From Streptomyces varsoviensis (GTDB lineage Bacteria; Actinomycetota; Actinomycetes; Streptomycetales; Streptomycetaceae), in NCBI RefSeq assembly GCF_000718635.1, contig NZ_JOBF01000007.1:124001-188000 (forward strand): a DNA stretch of 64,000 bases, given 5' to 3'. Made by a program: the position numbers and the translations under genes. Positions 45,638 through 53,031 of this stretch are shown piece after piece; the first letter of the stretch is position 1, and the number at the start of each line of letters is the position of its first letter. The notes beneath the pieces are model-generated. The model worked only from the letters and a program-made list of their open reading frames with translations. It had not been told where the DNA came from and did no database searches.

Positions 45638-46777
45638 ATGGCCCGGCTGAGCAGGGCGCGGCTCCAGGAGCAGAACCGGGCCAAGGTGCTGGCCGCCGCC
45701 GAGGAGGAGTTCGCCGAGCGCGGTTTCCGCGACGCCAAGATCGACTCGATCGCCGAGCGGGCCGGGCTCACACGGGGCGCGGTCTACTCCAACTTCCCCG
45801 GCAAACGGGCCCTGTACTTCTCCGTGCTCGCCGCCCTCGCCGACCGCGCGCCCGCCCCGCCCCGCGCGGAGCCCGGCCGCACCGCCCGCGCGGCCCTCGG
45901 CGCGTTCGCCCGCGCGTGGCTGGCCCCGCTCCCCCTCGCGGCCGAGGAGCGGCACGGGCCGGCCCGGCTCGGCCTGGACCTGATCCCGACGATCGTCGCC
46001 GACGACCGCGTTCAGCCGCCGTTCGCGCAGCTCATGAAGGTCGAGGCGATCCTGCTCGGGCTGGCCCTGGAGCGGCTGCGCCCGGCCGCGGGGCGGCAGG
46101 TGCGGCTGGCGGAGAGCGTGCTCACGACGCTGCACGGCGCGAGCCGGCTGGCCGCCGCCGCGCCCGGCTTCGTCGACCCCTTCAACGTCGTCAGCGCCTG
46201 CGAGCACGCGGCCGGCCTCGACCTCGCCGACGCCTGGCCGCCGCCCCACCTCCCGTACGCCCCGCGGGCCCGGCCCGACGACGCCCCCTGGTCCCCGCCG
46301 CCCGCGGTGGACGCCCTGCGTGGCGAGCCCGTCGACCTCGCCGGCGACGGCGTGGTGGCTGTGCTGGGCCTGCACCGCCTCGAAGCCGTCGAGGAGGCCG
46401 TACGGGCCGCCCGCCCGGCGGACCAGGTGACCGCCGTCCTCGTCACGGGCGACCCCGACGAACTGGGCCCGCTCGCCCGGCTCACCGTCACCGAACTCTC
46501 CCGCCGACTGCGCCAGGCCTTCCCGGAGTCGGCGTGGCCGCGCCTGCGGCTCGTCCACGACGAGCGCGGCACCGTCGCCGCGGCGGCCGGTGTGCCCGCC
46601 GCGGGCGACGGCACCGAGTCCGCCGTCCGCGTCGCGGCGGGCCGCGTCATCGCCCGCGCCGAGGGGCGCGGCGCGTGCCACGCGGCGGCGTCGGCGGACG
46701 GCGGAGCACCGGACACCGCGGCCCCCTCGCACCGTACGGGCGGGGCTCGGCCGATGGACGGGCCGCCACGGCCGTAA
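45638..46777 (+). CDS. TetR-family regulator with extra C-terminal thioredoxin-like domain
   Basis: A 379-residue protein, much longer than the usual 190-230. Residues 10-60 are the TetR helix-turn-helix (NRAKVLAAAEEEFAERGFRD, IAERAGLTRGAVYSNFPGK). After the helical sensor domain, residues about 225-345 form a separate alpha/beta unit (VVAVLGLHRLEAVEEAV, QVTAVLVTGDPDELGPL, LRLVHDERGTVAAAAGV) resembling the thioredoxin/peroxiredoxin fold but without a CxxC. The ATG at 45638 has GAGGAGG 11 bases upstream. It probably controls the divergent P450. The tail after residue 350 is low-complexity. Confidence 0.82.
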   Translation: MARLSRARLQEQNRAKVLAAAEEEFAERGFRDAKIDSIAERAGLTRGAVYSNFPGKRALYFSVLAALADRAPAPPRAEPGRTARAALGAFARAWLAPLPLAAEERHGPARLGLDLIPTIVADDRVQPPFAQLMKVEAILLGLALERLRPAAGRQVRLAESVLTTLHGASRLAAAAPGFVDPFNVVSACEHAAGLDLADAWPPPHLPYAPRARPDDAPWSPPPAVDALRGEPVDLAGDGVVAVLGLHRLEAVEEAVRAARPADQVTAVLVTGDPDELGPLARLTVTELSRRLRQAFPESAWPRLRLVHDERGTVAAAAGVPAAGDGTESAVRVAAGRVIARAEGRGACHAAASADGGAPDTAAPSHRTGGARPMDGPPRP

Positions 46778-46796
46778 TAGCAGCGCGGCGACATGG

Positions 46797-46832
46797 GCGA
46801 GGCCCGCACCGGACAGTCGGTGCGGGCCTCGC
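46797..46832 (+). terminator. Terminator after the tetR gene
   Basis: Perfect 15-base arms GCGAGGCCCGCACCG (46797-46811) and CGGTGCGGGCCTCGC (46818-46832) with a 6-base loop, followed by TCTCCTTCTC, 20 bases after the regulator stop. Confidence 0.85.
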
Positions 46833-46916
46833 TCTCCTTCTCGGGGCGGCGACGCGAGGCGGCCGGGACCGGCGATCTGGCCGCGTCCATGACCGCCCGC
46901 GCGGGCCGCCCCTTCG

Positions 46917-47201
46917 CTACTCCTGAGCGGCGCGACGGCACCCCTCGTAGGCCACCTGCGCGGGGACGTAGTCGCGTCGCAGGTCGCGGTAGCAGGCCCG
47001 GTGGGCTTCCTGGGTGCCCTTGGCGCCGGTGATACAGGCCCGCTGGACCACCTCCGGCTTGGCGCTGGGGTGCTTCTCCAGGACGTAGTAGAAGCAGTTC
47101 TGCGGCGTCGCCGCCTGGGCGGTCGGCGCGACGGCGACGGCGCCGCCGAGAGCGAGGGCGAGACCGCTGACAGCGGCGACGAGACGCGGGGTGAAACGCA
47201 T
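46917..47201 (-). CDS. Small secreted four-cysteine protein
   Basis: A 94-residue exported protein of unknown function. A signal peptide (MRFTPRLVAAVSGLALALGG, cleavage after AQA) leaves about 64 mature residues with four cysteines (QNCFYY, RACITG, RACYRD, EGCRRA), enough for two disulfides in a compact helical fold. I start at the ATG at 47201 with AAAGG ten bases upstream; a frame to 47393 adds noncoding-looking residues before the signal peptide. It stands alone between a terminator and the hydrolase gene. Confidence 0.75.
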   Translation of the reverse strand: MRFTPRLVAAVSGLALALGGAVAVAPTAQAATPQNCFYYVLEKHPSAKPEVVQRACITGAKGTQEAHRACYRDLRRDYVPAQVAYEGCRRAAQE

Positions 47202-47417
47202 GAGGGGCAGACCTTTCGGGCGATGAATCGAGTCGGCGACCTGCTGCCGGTGACTCGTTGTCGTTGATCCATTGCCGACAGTGCCCAAGTGCCCGGCCGG
47301 TGACGCCGGCCGAGCGGGGCGCGAAAGTCGATTGTCCGGCGCGCGGGAAGCGAACCCCGGCGCGGACGGCGCACCCCAGCGCGCACCCGGCACCGGGGCC
47401 CGCGCCCGCTGTTCCCT

Positions 47418-47467
47418 CCCCCGAAGGGTTACGAGCCGGTGGCCCCCGAAGGGTTACGAGCCGGTGG
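47418..47467. repeat. Perfect 25-bp tandem duplication over a stop codon
   Basis: CCCCCGAAGGGTTACGAGCC plus GGTGG is present twice head to tail (47418-47442, 47443-47467). The right copy contains the TAA stop of the alpha/beta hydrolase (47454-47456); the left copy repeats the last codons and a stop downstream. Confidence 0.9.
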
Positions 47468-48281
47468 CGCGCGACGCCGGCAGGCCGGGCCTCGCCCGGT
47501 CGGAAATCGCCCGCACAAAGGCGGTGATCGCGTCGGCGAGGTCCGCCGGGGCTTCCAGGGGGATCAGGTGGCCCGTGCGCGGGATCACGGTGAGGCCGGC
47601 CCCGGGCAGGTAGGGCAGCAGGTTGTCGCGGAGCACGTCGACGGGCTCGACGCGGTCCCGCTCCCCGGCGACGACGAGGGCCGGGACGCCGATCAGGCGG
47701 GTGTGTTCGGTGATGTCCTCCGCGATGCCGCGCAGCGGCCACTCCGTGCGGGCGGCCTCGGCGGCGGCCCGCGAATCGGTCGCGACCCGCGACTTCGCCG
47801 CGTCGGACAGTTCGCTCGCGGTGAGGACGGCGTCCCGCGCGCCGGCGACGGACTCGTCGGAGTCGTAGGCGTGGGAGAGCCCGGCCCGGTACTCGGGGGT
47901 GATGTGCGCGGCGGGCTTCGCCGGGCCGGGGCCGACGAGGACGATGCCGCGGAGGCCGTCGGGCCGGGCCCCCGCGACGAGTTGCGCGACCTTGCCGCCC
48001 ATGGAGTGCCCGACGAGCACGTGGTCGGTGACGCCCGCGGCGGCGAGCACGGCGAGCGTGTCGTCCGCGAGACGGCGCAGCGTGTACGGGCCGGGCAGGT
48101 CGCGCGAGCGGCCCCAGCCGCGGAAGTCGAGGGTGAGTACGCCGCGGCCCGGGAGGCGGTCGACGACGGGGTCCCAGGTGCGGGCGGAACCGCCCCAGTA
48201 GTGCAGAAACACCAGGGTCGGCCCGCTACCCGGCCGATGGTCGTAAGTGGGCAGGAGGGGCTGCCGCGTCGTGTACGTCAT
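47454..48281 (-). CDS. Alpha/beta-fold hydrolase
   Basis: A 275-residue cytosolic hydrolase. The oxyanion region is LVFLHYWGGSARTWD, the nucleophile elbow is VGHSMGGKVAQL, the acid is in LVVAGERDRVEP and the catalytic His in IPRTGHLIPLEAP. This fits the esterase/haloperoxidase-like group of general alpha/beta hydrolases; the substrate is unknown. The ATG at 48281 is preferred over a frame to 48353 because the added residues are not conserved-looking. It is divergent from an AraC regulator with a palindrome between them, so induction by that regulator is likely. Confidence 0.88.
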   Translation of the reverse strand: MTYTTRQPLLPTYDHRPGSGPTLVFLHYWGGSARTWDPVVDRLPGRGVLTLDFRGWGRSRDLPGPYTLRRLADDTLAVLAAAGVTDHVLVGHSMGGKVAQLVAGARPDGLRGIVLVGPGPAKPAAHITPEYRAGLSHAYDSDESVAGARDAVLTASELSDAAKSRVATDSRAAAEAARTEWPLRGIAEDITEHTRLIGVPALVVAGERDRVEPVDVLRDNLLPYLPGAGLTVIPRTGHLIPLEAPADLADAITAFVRAISDRARPGLPASRATGS

Positions 48282-48352
48282 GAGTTCCCCGATCAGGGTC
48301 GTGCTGCGGTCTTTCCGCTCCTCCAGTGAATCTCGGCGGCCCCCTCGGGGCA

Positions 48353-48373
48353 TCGGCCGGACCGGTCGGCCGA
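48353..48373. promoter_or_regulatory. Palindrome between the hydrolase and the AraC gene
   Basis: TCGGCCG (48353-48359) and CGGCCGA (48367-48373) flank G plus the palindrome ACCGGT. The 21-base site lies in the 109-base divergent gap, next to the AraC start. Confidence 0.5.
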
Positions 48374-48390
48374 TGGTGGAAACTGGACAC

Positions 48391-49314
48391 GTGACCGCGA
48401 TCCGCCAGATGACCTACCAACCGGTCGGGAGCGGTGGCGCCGCTGTCGAGACGATGACGTTCGAGCGGCTGCGCGAGCTGAACGACGGCGGCACGCAGCG
48501 AGCCGACTTCCATGTCCTCGCTGTCGTGGATGCCGGGTGCGGAGCGGTCACGGTGGACTTTCTGCGGCACTCGCTCGGCGGACGATGCGCGGTGTGGATC
48601 CCTCCCGGTGCGGTGCACCGGTGGGACGACATCGCGGACGTGGCGGGGGACGTCGTGCTGTTCGTCCCGACCGCGCCGGTCACGCCCGCCACCCGGAATC
48701 TCGTCGCATCCCCCGATCCGGTCGCGCGGTGGAGTGTTCCCGACGCCGAGTGGCCGTACGTCGACGCCGCGCGGAACCACCTTCGCCTCGAAGCCTCCGC
48801 CCCGCAGCCCGCAGACGCCCCGCCCGGAGCCGGCCCGGAGCCCGAAGGCGCCTCACCCGCGGGCATCTCACCCGGGGGCATCTCACCCGAGGGCGCCTCC
48901 CCCGCGGACTCCCTCGCGGAACTGCCCGCGATCCTGCTGTCCGCCCTCATCGCCCGGCTCCGGCCGCCGCACGGCGGCGCGCGGTCACCGAATCCGACGT
49001 TCCCGCGCTTCCGGTCCAGCGTCGAGGCGCACTTCCGGGAGCATCACGACGCCGGTTACTACGCGCGGGCGCTGGGTTACGCGCCCCGCACCCTTTCCAG
49101 AGCGGTGCAGCAGGCCACCGGCCGTACGGCGAAGGCGTACATCGTGGACCGGCTCGTCCTGGAGGCCAAACGGCTCCTCGCACACGACCGCCTCACCGCG
49201 GCCGGCTGCGCCAGGGTGCTCGGCTTTCCCGACGCGTCCGGTTTCTCGGTGTTCTTCCGCAACGCGACCGGCCTGCGCCCGGGCGCCTGGCAGTCGGCGG
49301 CGACCGCCCGGTGA
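48391..49314 (+). CDS. AraC-family transcriptional regulator
   Basis: A 307-residue regulator. The N-terminal half is a cupin sensor (VLAVVDAGCGAVTVDF, CAVWIPPGAVHRW), followed by a Pro/Gly/Ser-rich linker with repeated SP-GISP/GASP segments (about residues 150-180). The C-terminal AraC DNA-binding domain has two helix-turn-helices (YYARALGYAPRTLSRAVQQ and GCARVLGFPDASGFSVFFR). I use the GTG at 48391; an ATG at 48373 overlaps a palindrome. It is divergent from the alpha/beta hydrolase, its probable target. It is also tail-to-tail with cobM. Confidence 0.85.
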   Translation: MTAIRQMTYQPVGSGGAAVETMTFERLRELNDGGTQRADFHVLAVVDAGCGAVTVDFLRHSLGGRCAVWIPPGAVHRWDDIADVAGDVVLFVPTAPVTPATRNLVASPDPVARWSVPDAEWPYVDAARNHLRLEASAPQPADAPPGAGPEPEGASPAGISPGGISPEGASPADSLAELPAILLSALIARLRPPHGGARSPNPTFPRFRSSVEAHFREHHDAGYYARALGYAPRTLSRAVQQATGRTAKAYIVDRLVLEAKRLLAHDRLTAAGCARVLGFPDASGFSVFFRNATGLRPGAWQSAATAR

Positions 49315-49316
49315 GG

Positions 49317-50120
49317 TCAGCCCCTCGACCCGCCGGGCGCCGTGCCCCCGCTGGAGGCGGCCGCCGCGCAGGGGCCGTGCGGGCGGGTACGGGCGGTGGA
49401 GTACAGGTGGCTGTCGCGGAACTGCTCGGCGCCGAGGGAGCGGCCGACGAGGATGACGGCGGTGCGGACCACGCCCGCAGCCTTCACCTGGCCCGCGATG
49501 TCGGCGAGGGTGCCGCGCAGGACGAGTTCGTCGGGGCGGCTGGCCATGGCGACGACGGCGGCCGGGCAGTCGGGGCCGTAGTGCGGCAGGAGCTGATCGA
49601 CGATGCGGTCGACGTAGCGGGCCCCGAGGTGCAGGACGAGGAGGGCGCGGCTGCGGCCGAGGGTGGCGAGGTCCTCGCCGTCCGGCATGGGGGTGGCCTG
49701 CTGGGCGATGCGGGTGAGGACGACGGTCTGGCCGACGGTCGGCACGGTCAGCTCGCGGTTGAGCGCGGCGGCGGCCGCGGCGAACGCGGGCACGCCGGGC
49801 ACCACCTCGTACGGGACCCCCGCCGCGTCCAGGCGCCGCATCTGCTCGGCGACGGCGCTGAAGACCGACGGGTCGCCGGAGTGCAGCCGCGCCACGTCCT
49901 CGCCCGCCTCGTGCGCCCGTACGAGCTGCTCGACGATCTGGTCGAGGTTGAGCTGCGCGGTGTCGATGAGCCGGGCGTCGGCGGGGCAGTCGGCGAGCAG
50001 TTCGCGCGGGACGAGGCTGCCCGCGTACAGGCAGACCCGGCAGCGGGCCAGGGTCCGCGCGCCGCGGACCGTGATCAGGTCGGCGGCGCCGGGGCCCGCG
50101 CCGATGAAGTACACCGTCAT
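49317..50120 (-). CDS. cobM: Precorrin-4 C11-methyltransferase CobM
   Basis: A 267-residue S-adenosylmethionine-dependent methyltransferase. Family motifs are VYFIGAGPGAADLITVRGA, LYAGSLVPRELL, ARLHSGDPSVFSAVAEQM and VPGVPAFAAAAAALN. It methylates C-11 of precorrin-4. Its ATG overlaps the cobL stop in ATGA, so cobL-cobM form a coupled minus-strand pair. They are cut off from cbiD by 7.6 kb of unrelated genes. Confidence 0.93.
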   Translation of the reverse strand: MTVYFIGAGPGAADLITVRGARTLARCRVCLYAGSLVPRELLADCPADARLIDTAQLNLDQIVEQLVRAHEAGEDVARLHSGDPSVFSAVAEQMRRLDAAGVPYEVVPGVPAFAAAAAALNRELTVPTVGQTVVLTRIAQQATPMPDGEDLATLGRSRALLVLHLGARYVDRIVDQLLPHYGPDCPAAVVAMASRPDELVLRGTLADIAGQVKAAGVVRTAVILVGRSLGAEQFRDSHLYSTARTRPHGPCAAAASSGGTAPGGSRG

Positions 50121-51439
50121 CGTTCTTCTCCTCGATCGGCACTCTCGACAGCCGGGGCCGGCGGTCCGGACTTGACCGCCGCCCATTGTGTGACGGGCAT
50201 GGCCTGCCGCCACCCCGTGAACCCGCCCACCGGCACGGCGTGCGCGACGGCGATGCGGACCAGCTCGCCGCCGCGGCGCCGGTGCCAGTCGGCGAGCAGC
50301 GCCTCGGACTCCAGGGTGACCGTGTTGGCGACGATCCGGCCGCCCGGCCGCAGCGCGTCCCAGCACGCGTCGAGCACGCCGGGCGCGGTCAGGCCGCCGC
50401 CGATGAACACGGCGTCCGGCGTGGGCAGTTCGGCGAGCGAGGCCGGCGCGGGGCCGGTGACGACGCGCAGTCCGGGGACGCCGAGCGTGTGGGCGTTGTG
50501 CTCGATGCGCCGGGCCCGTACGGGGTCCCGCTCGACGCTGACGGCCCGGCAGCTCCGGTGGGCGCGCATCCATTCGATGCCTATGGAGCCGGCGCCGCCG
50601 CCGACGTCCCATAGCAGTTCGCCGGGGGCGGGGGCCAGCGCGGCGAGCGTCGCGGCCCGCACGTGACGTTTGGTCAACTGACCGTCGTGCTCGTACGAAT
50701 GATCCGGCAGCCCGGGGGTGAGCGCGAGCCGCGCCGTCTTCGCCGCGGACTCGGGGGTGGTCTCGGCGGCGCGGCAGTCCACCGCGACGATGTTGAGCGC
50801 GTCGCCCGGCGGGTGCGGCCAGCCCTCCGCGGCGCCCTCGGTGACGTGCTCGTCCGCGCCGCCGAGCCGCGCCAGTACGCGCAGCCGGCTCGGCCCGAAT
50901 CCCCGGTCCCGCAGCAGGGCGGCGACCTCGGCGGGCGTGCCGGCCCCGGCGCTGAGCACGAGCAGCCGGCGGCCCGGGTACAGGGCCGCCGAGAGCGTCG
51001 CGGCGGGCCGCCCGACCAGGCTGAGCACCTCGGTCTCCTCCACCGCCCAGCCGAGCCGGGCGCAGGCGTACGAGACGGAGGACGGGTGCGGCAGGACCCG
51101 CAGCCGGCCGGTGCCCAGCACCTCGGTCAGCGTGCGGCCGATGCCGAAGAACATGGGGTCGCCGCTGGCCAGCACGGTGACGCGGCGTCCGGCGTGGCGT
51201 TCGATGAGCCCGCGCACGGCGGGCCGCAGCGGCGAGGGCCAGGCCACCCGCTCCCCCGGGCACTCGCCGGGCGGCAGGAGGCCGAGCTGGCGGGGCCCGC
51301 CGATGAGGACGTCGGCGGCGCGGAGGGTTTCCTGGGAGGCTGGGGCGAGGCCGGGCCAGCCGTCGGCGCCGATGCCCACGACCGTCACGGGTACCGCGCC
51401 GGGGGTCGTCTCGGGCGGTGGCGGCGGAACGGGGGTCAC
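50117..51439 (-). CDS. cobL: Precorrin-6Y C5,15-methyltransferase CobL
   Basis: A 440-residue bifunctional enzyme. The N-terminal CbiE-like domain (VTVVGIGADGWPGLAP, VLASGDPMFFGIGRTL) methylates C-5. The C-terminal CbiT-like domain (ELLWDVGGGAGSIGIEWMR, AVFIGGGLTAPGVLDA-type segment) methylates C-15 and decarboxylates the acetate side chain. The GTG at 51439 has GAGG nine bases upstream; a longer frame is Pro/Arg-rich noncoding. It is divergent from tsaD over 429 bases. Confidence 0.92.
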   Translation of the reverse strand: MTPVPPPPPETTPGAVPVTVVGIGADGWPGLAPASQETLRAADVLIGGPRQLGLLPPGECPGERVAWPSPLRPAVRGLIERHAGRRVTVLASGDPMFFGIGRTLTEVLGTGRLRVLPHPSSVSYACARLGWAVEETEVLSLVGRPAATLSAALYPGRRLLVLSAGAGTPAEVAALLRDRGFGPSRLRVLARLGGADEHVTEGAAEGWPHPPGDALNIVAVDCRAAETTPESAAKTARLALTPGLPDHSYEHDGQLTKRHVRAATLAALAPAPGELLWDVGGGAGSIGIEWMRAHRSCRAVSVERDPVRARRIEHNAHTLGVPGLRVVTGPAPASLAELPTPDAVFIGGGLTAPGVLDACWDALRPGGRIVANTVTLESEALLADWHRRRGGELVRIAVAHAVPVGGFTGWRQAMPVTQWAAVKSGPPAPAVESADRGEER

Positions 51440-51868
51440 GGGGGCGTACCTCGGAGATCGGCGAAGGGCCCGCGGCGAACGGGCGGACAGACGGACGGGC
51501 GGATGAACGGGCGGAGGGCGGGCGACGAGATGGTGAGGATCGTGAGGTTGGCGAGGGGGACGGGATGGTGACGGACGGCGAGATGGTTCAGGACGGCGGG
51601 CGAACACGCAAGAGCGCCGCGGCAACGGCGCGAGAATGGCTGGTGCGGGTGGGACGGCTCGGGGCGGCGGAGGGCGCCGGCACTGCGCAGGGTGTGCCGA
51701 CGACCACGGACAGGTAGGAGAATGGGCAGGTCAGGACGGGTGCCGCGGCAGGCGGCAGGAGCGGCAACGAACTCTACTGACCTGTGGCGTGCCGGTCGCG
51801 GCCGGGACCGGCCAGAGTTCCGGTTGCGTACAATTCGCAGGTACAGATCAATTGCGGGAGGCAGTGGC
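51440..51868. promoter_or_regulatory. Divergent promoter region of cobL and tsaD
   Basis: A 429-base gap. A plus-strand TACAAT (51839-51844) is a good -10 for tsaD, about 25 bases before its start, with a weak -35. The middle (51480-51600) is rich in GACGG/GATGG short repeats. I see no cobalamin riboswitch here, so cobL-cobM look unregulated by B12 at this site. Confidence 0.5.
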
Positions 51869-53002
51869 GTGGGGCGTTCACCGGTGGTGCTGGGAATCGA
51901 GTCGTCCTGCGACGAGACCGGAGCCGGTCTGGTCCAGGACGGTGTGCTGCTGGGCCACGCTGTCGCGTCCAGTATGGACGAGCACGCGCGGTTCGGCGGC
52001 GTGGTACCGGAGATCGCGGCGCGCGCCCATGTGCACGCGGCCGCCCCGGTCGTACGGGCGGCCCTCGCCGAGGCGGGGCTGGAGATGGCCGACATCGGCG
52101 CCGTGGCCGTCACCACCGGCCCCGGTCTGTCGGGCGCCCTTCAGGTCGGCGTCGCCGCCGCCAAGGGCTTCGCCTACTCGCTGGGCGTGCCGCTGTACGG
52201 CGTGCACCACCTCGCGGGCCATGTGGCGGCCGACACCCTGGAGCACGGCCCGCTGCCCGACCCGTGCATGGTGCTGATCGTCTCCGGCGGCCACACCTCG
52301 CTGCTGCTCGTACGGGACCTGGCGCGCGATCCGATCGTGCACCTCGGCGACACGCTCGACGACGCGGCCGGCGAGTGCTTCGACAAGGTCGCGCGCGTCT
52401 TCGGGCTGCCCTACCCCGGCGGTCCGGCCGTCGACCGGGCGGCCCGTACGGGCGACCCGCGCGCCGTCGCCTTCCCGCGCCCGCTGACCGGGCCGCGCGA
52501 CGACAAGTACGCCTTCTCCTTCTCCGGCCTGAAGACCGCCGCGGCCCGCTGGGCGGAGCAGCACCGGGCGAGCGGCCGGCCGCTGCCCGTCGAGGACGGC
52601 GCGGCCTCCCTCCAGGAGGCGGTCGCGGACGTGCTCACCAAGAAGGCCGTCGCCGCCTGCCGGGACCACGGCGTGGACACCCTCGTGGTGGTCGGCGGCG
52701 TGGCCGCCAACTCGCGCGTACGGGAGATGGCCCAGCAGCGGTGCGATGCCGCGGGGATCACCCTGCGGGTGCCGCCGCTGCGGCTGTGCACCGACAACGG
52801 CGCGATGATCGCCGCGGTCGGCGACCTGCTGGTGCGCGCGGGCGCCGAGCCCGCGCCGCTCGACGTGTCCATCGACCCGTCGGCACCGTTGGAGTACGCG
52901 GCGCTGCACCCCGTGAACGGCACGGCCAAGACCGCGAAGACCGCCAAGGCGGCGCGGGCGGCGAGGGCGGCGAAGGCCGCCCGTACGACCAGCGCCGCCT
53001 GA
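51869..53002 (+). CDS. tsaD: tRNA t6A threonylcarbamoyltransferase TsaD
   Basis: A 377-residue ASKHA-fold enzyme that, with TsaB and TsaE, transfers threonylcarbamoyl from its adenylate to A37 of ANN-decoding tRNAs. Landmarks are [17 protein letters not shown], the metal His pair in [21 protein letters not shown] and [12 protein letters not shown]. The GTG at 51869 has GGGAGG seven bases upstream. The last 25 residues are an Ala/Lys/Arg tail ([11 protein letters not shown]) built from 9-base repeats and absent from typical TsaD. The housekeeping gene normally sits with tsaB and rimI; here its partner is alaS, 29 bases downstream, so this may be a second copy. Confidence 0.92.
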   Translation: MGRSPVVLGIESSCDETGAGLVQDGVLLGHAVASSMDEHARFGGVVPEIAARAHVHAAAPVVRAALAEAGLEMADIGAVAVTTGPGLSGALQVGVAAAKGFAYSLGVPLYGVHHLAGHVAADTLEHGPLPDPCMVLIVSGGHTSLLLVRDLARDPIVHLGDTLDDAAGECFDKVARVFGLPYPGGPAVDRAARTGDPRAVAFPRPLTGPRDDKYAFSFSGLKTAAARWAEQHRASGRPLPVEDGAASLQEAVADVLTKKAVAACRDHGVDTLVVVGGVAANSRVREMAQQRCDAAGITLRVPPLRLCTDNGAMIAAVGDLLVRAGAEPAPLDVSIDPSAPLEYAALHPVNGTAKTAKTAKAARAARAAKAARTTSAA

Positions 53003-53031
53003 CCACCCTCCCGAGCCCCTCGGAGCCCGAC

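Noticed and set aside
51440..51868. Cobalamin riboswitch ahead of cobL
   Set aside because: The GCCACTGTGA B12-box consensus is not present on either strand there.
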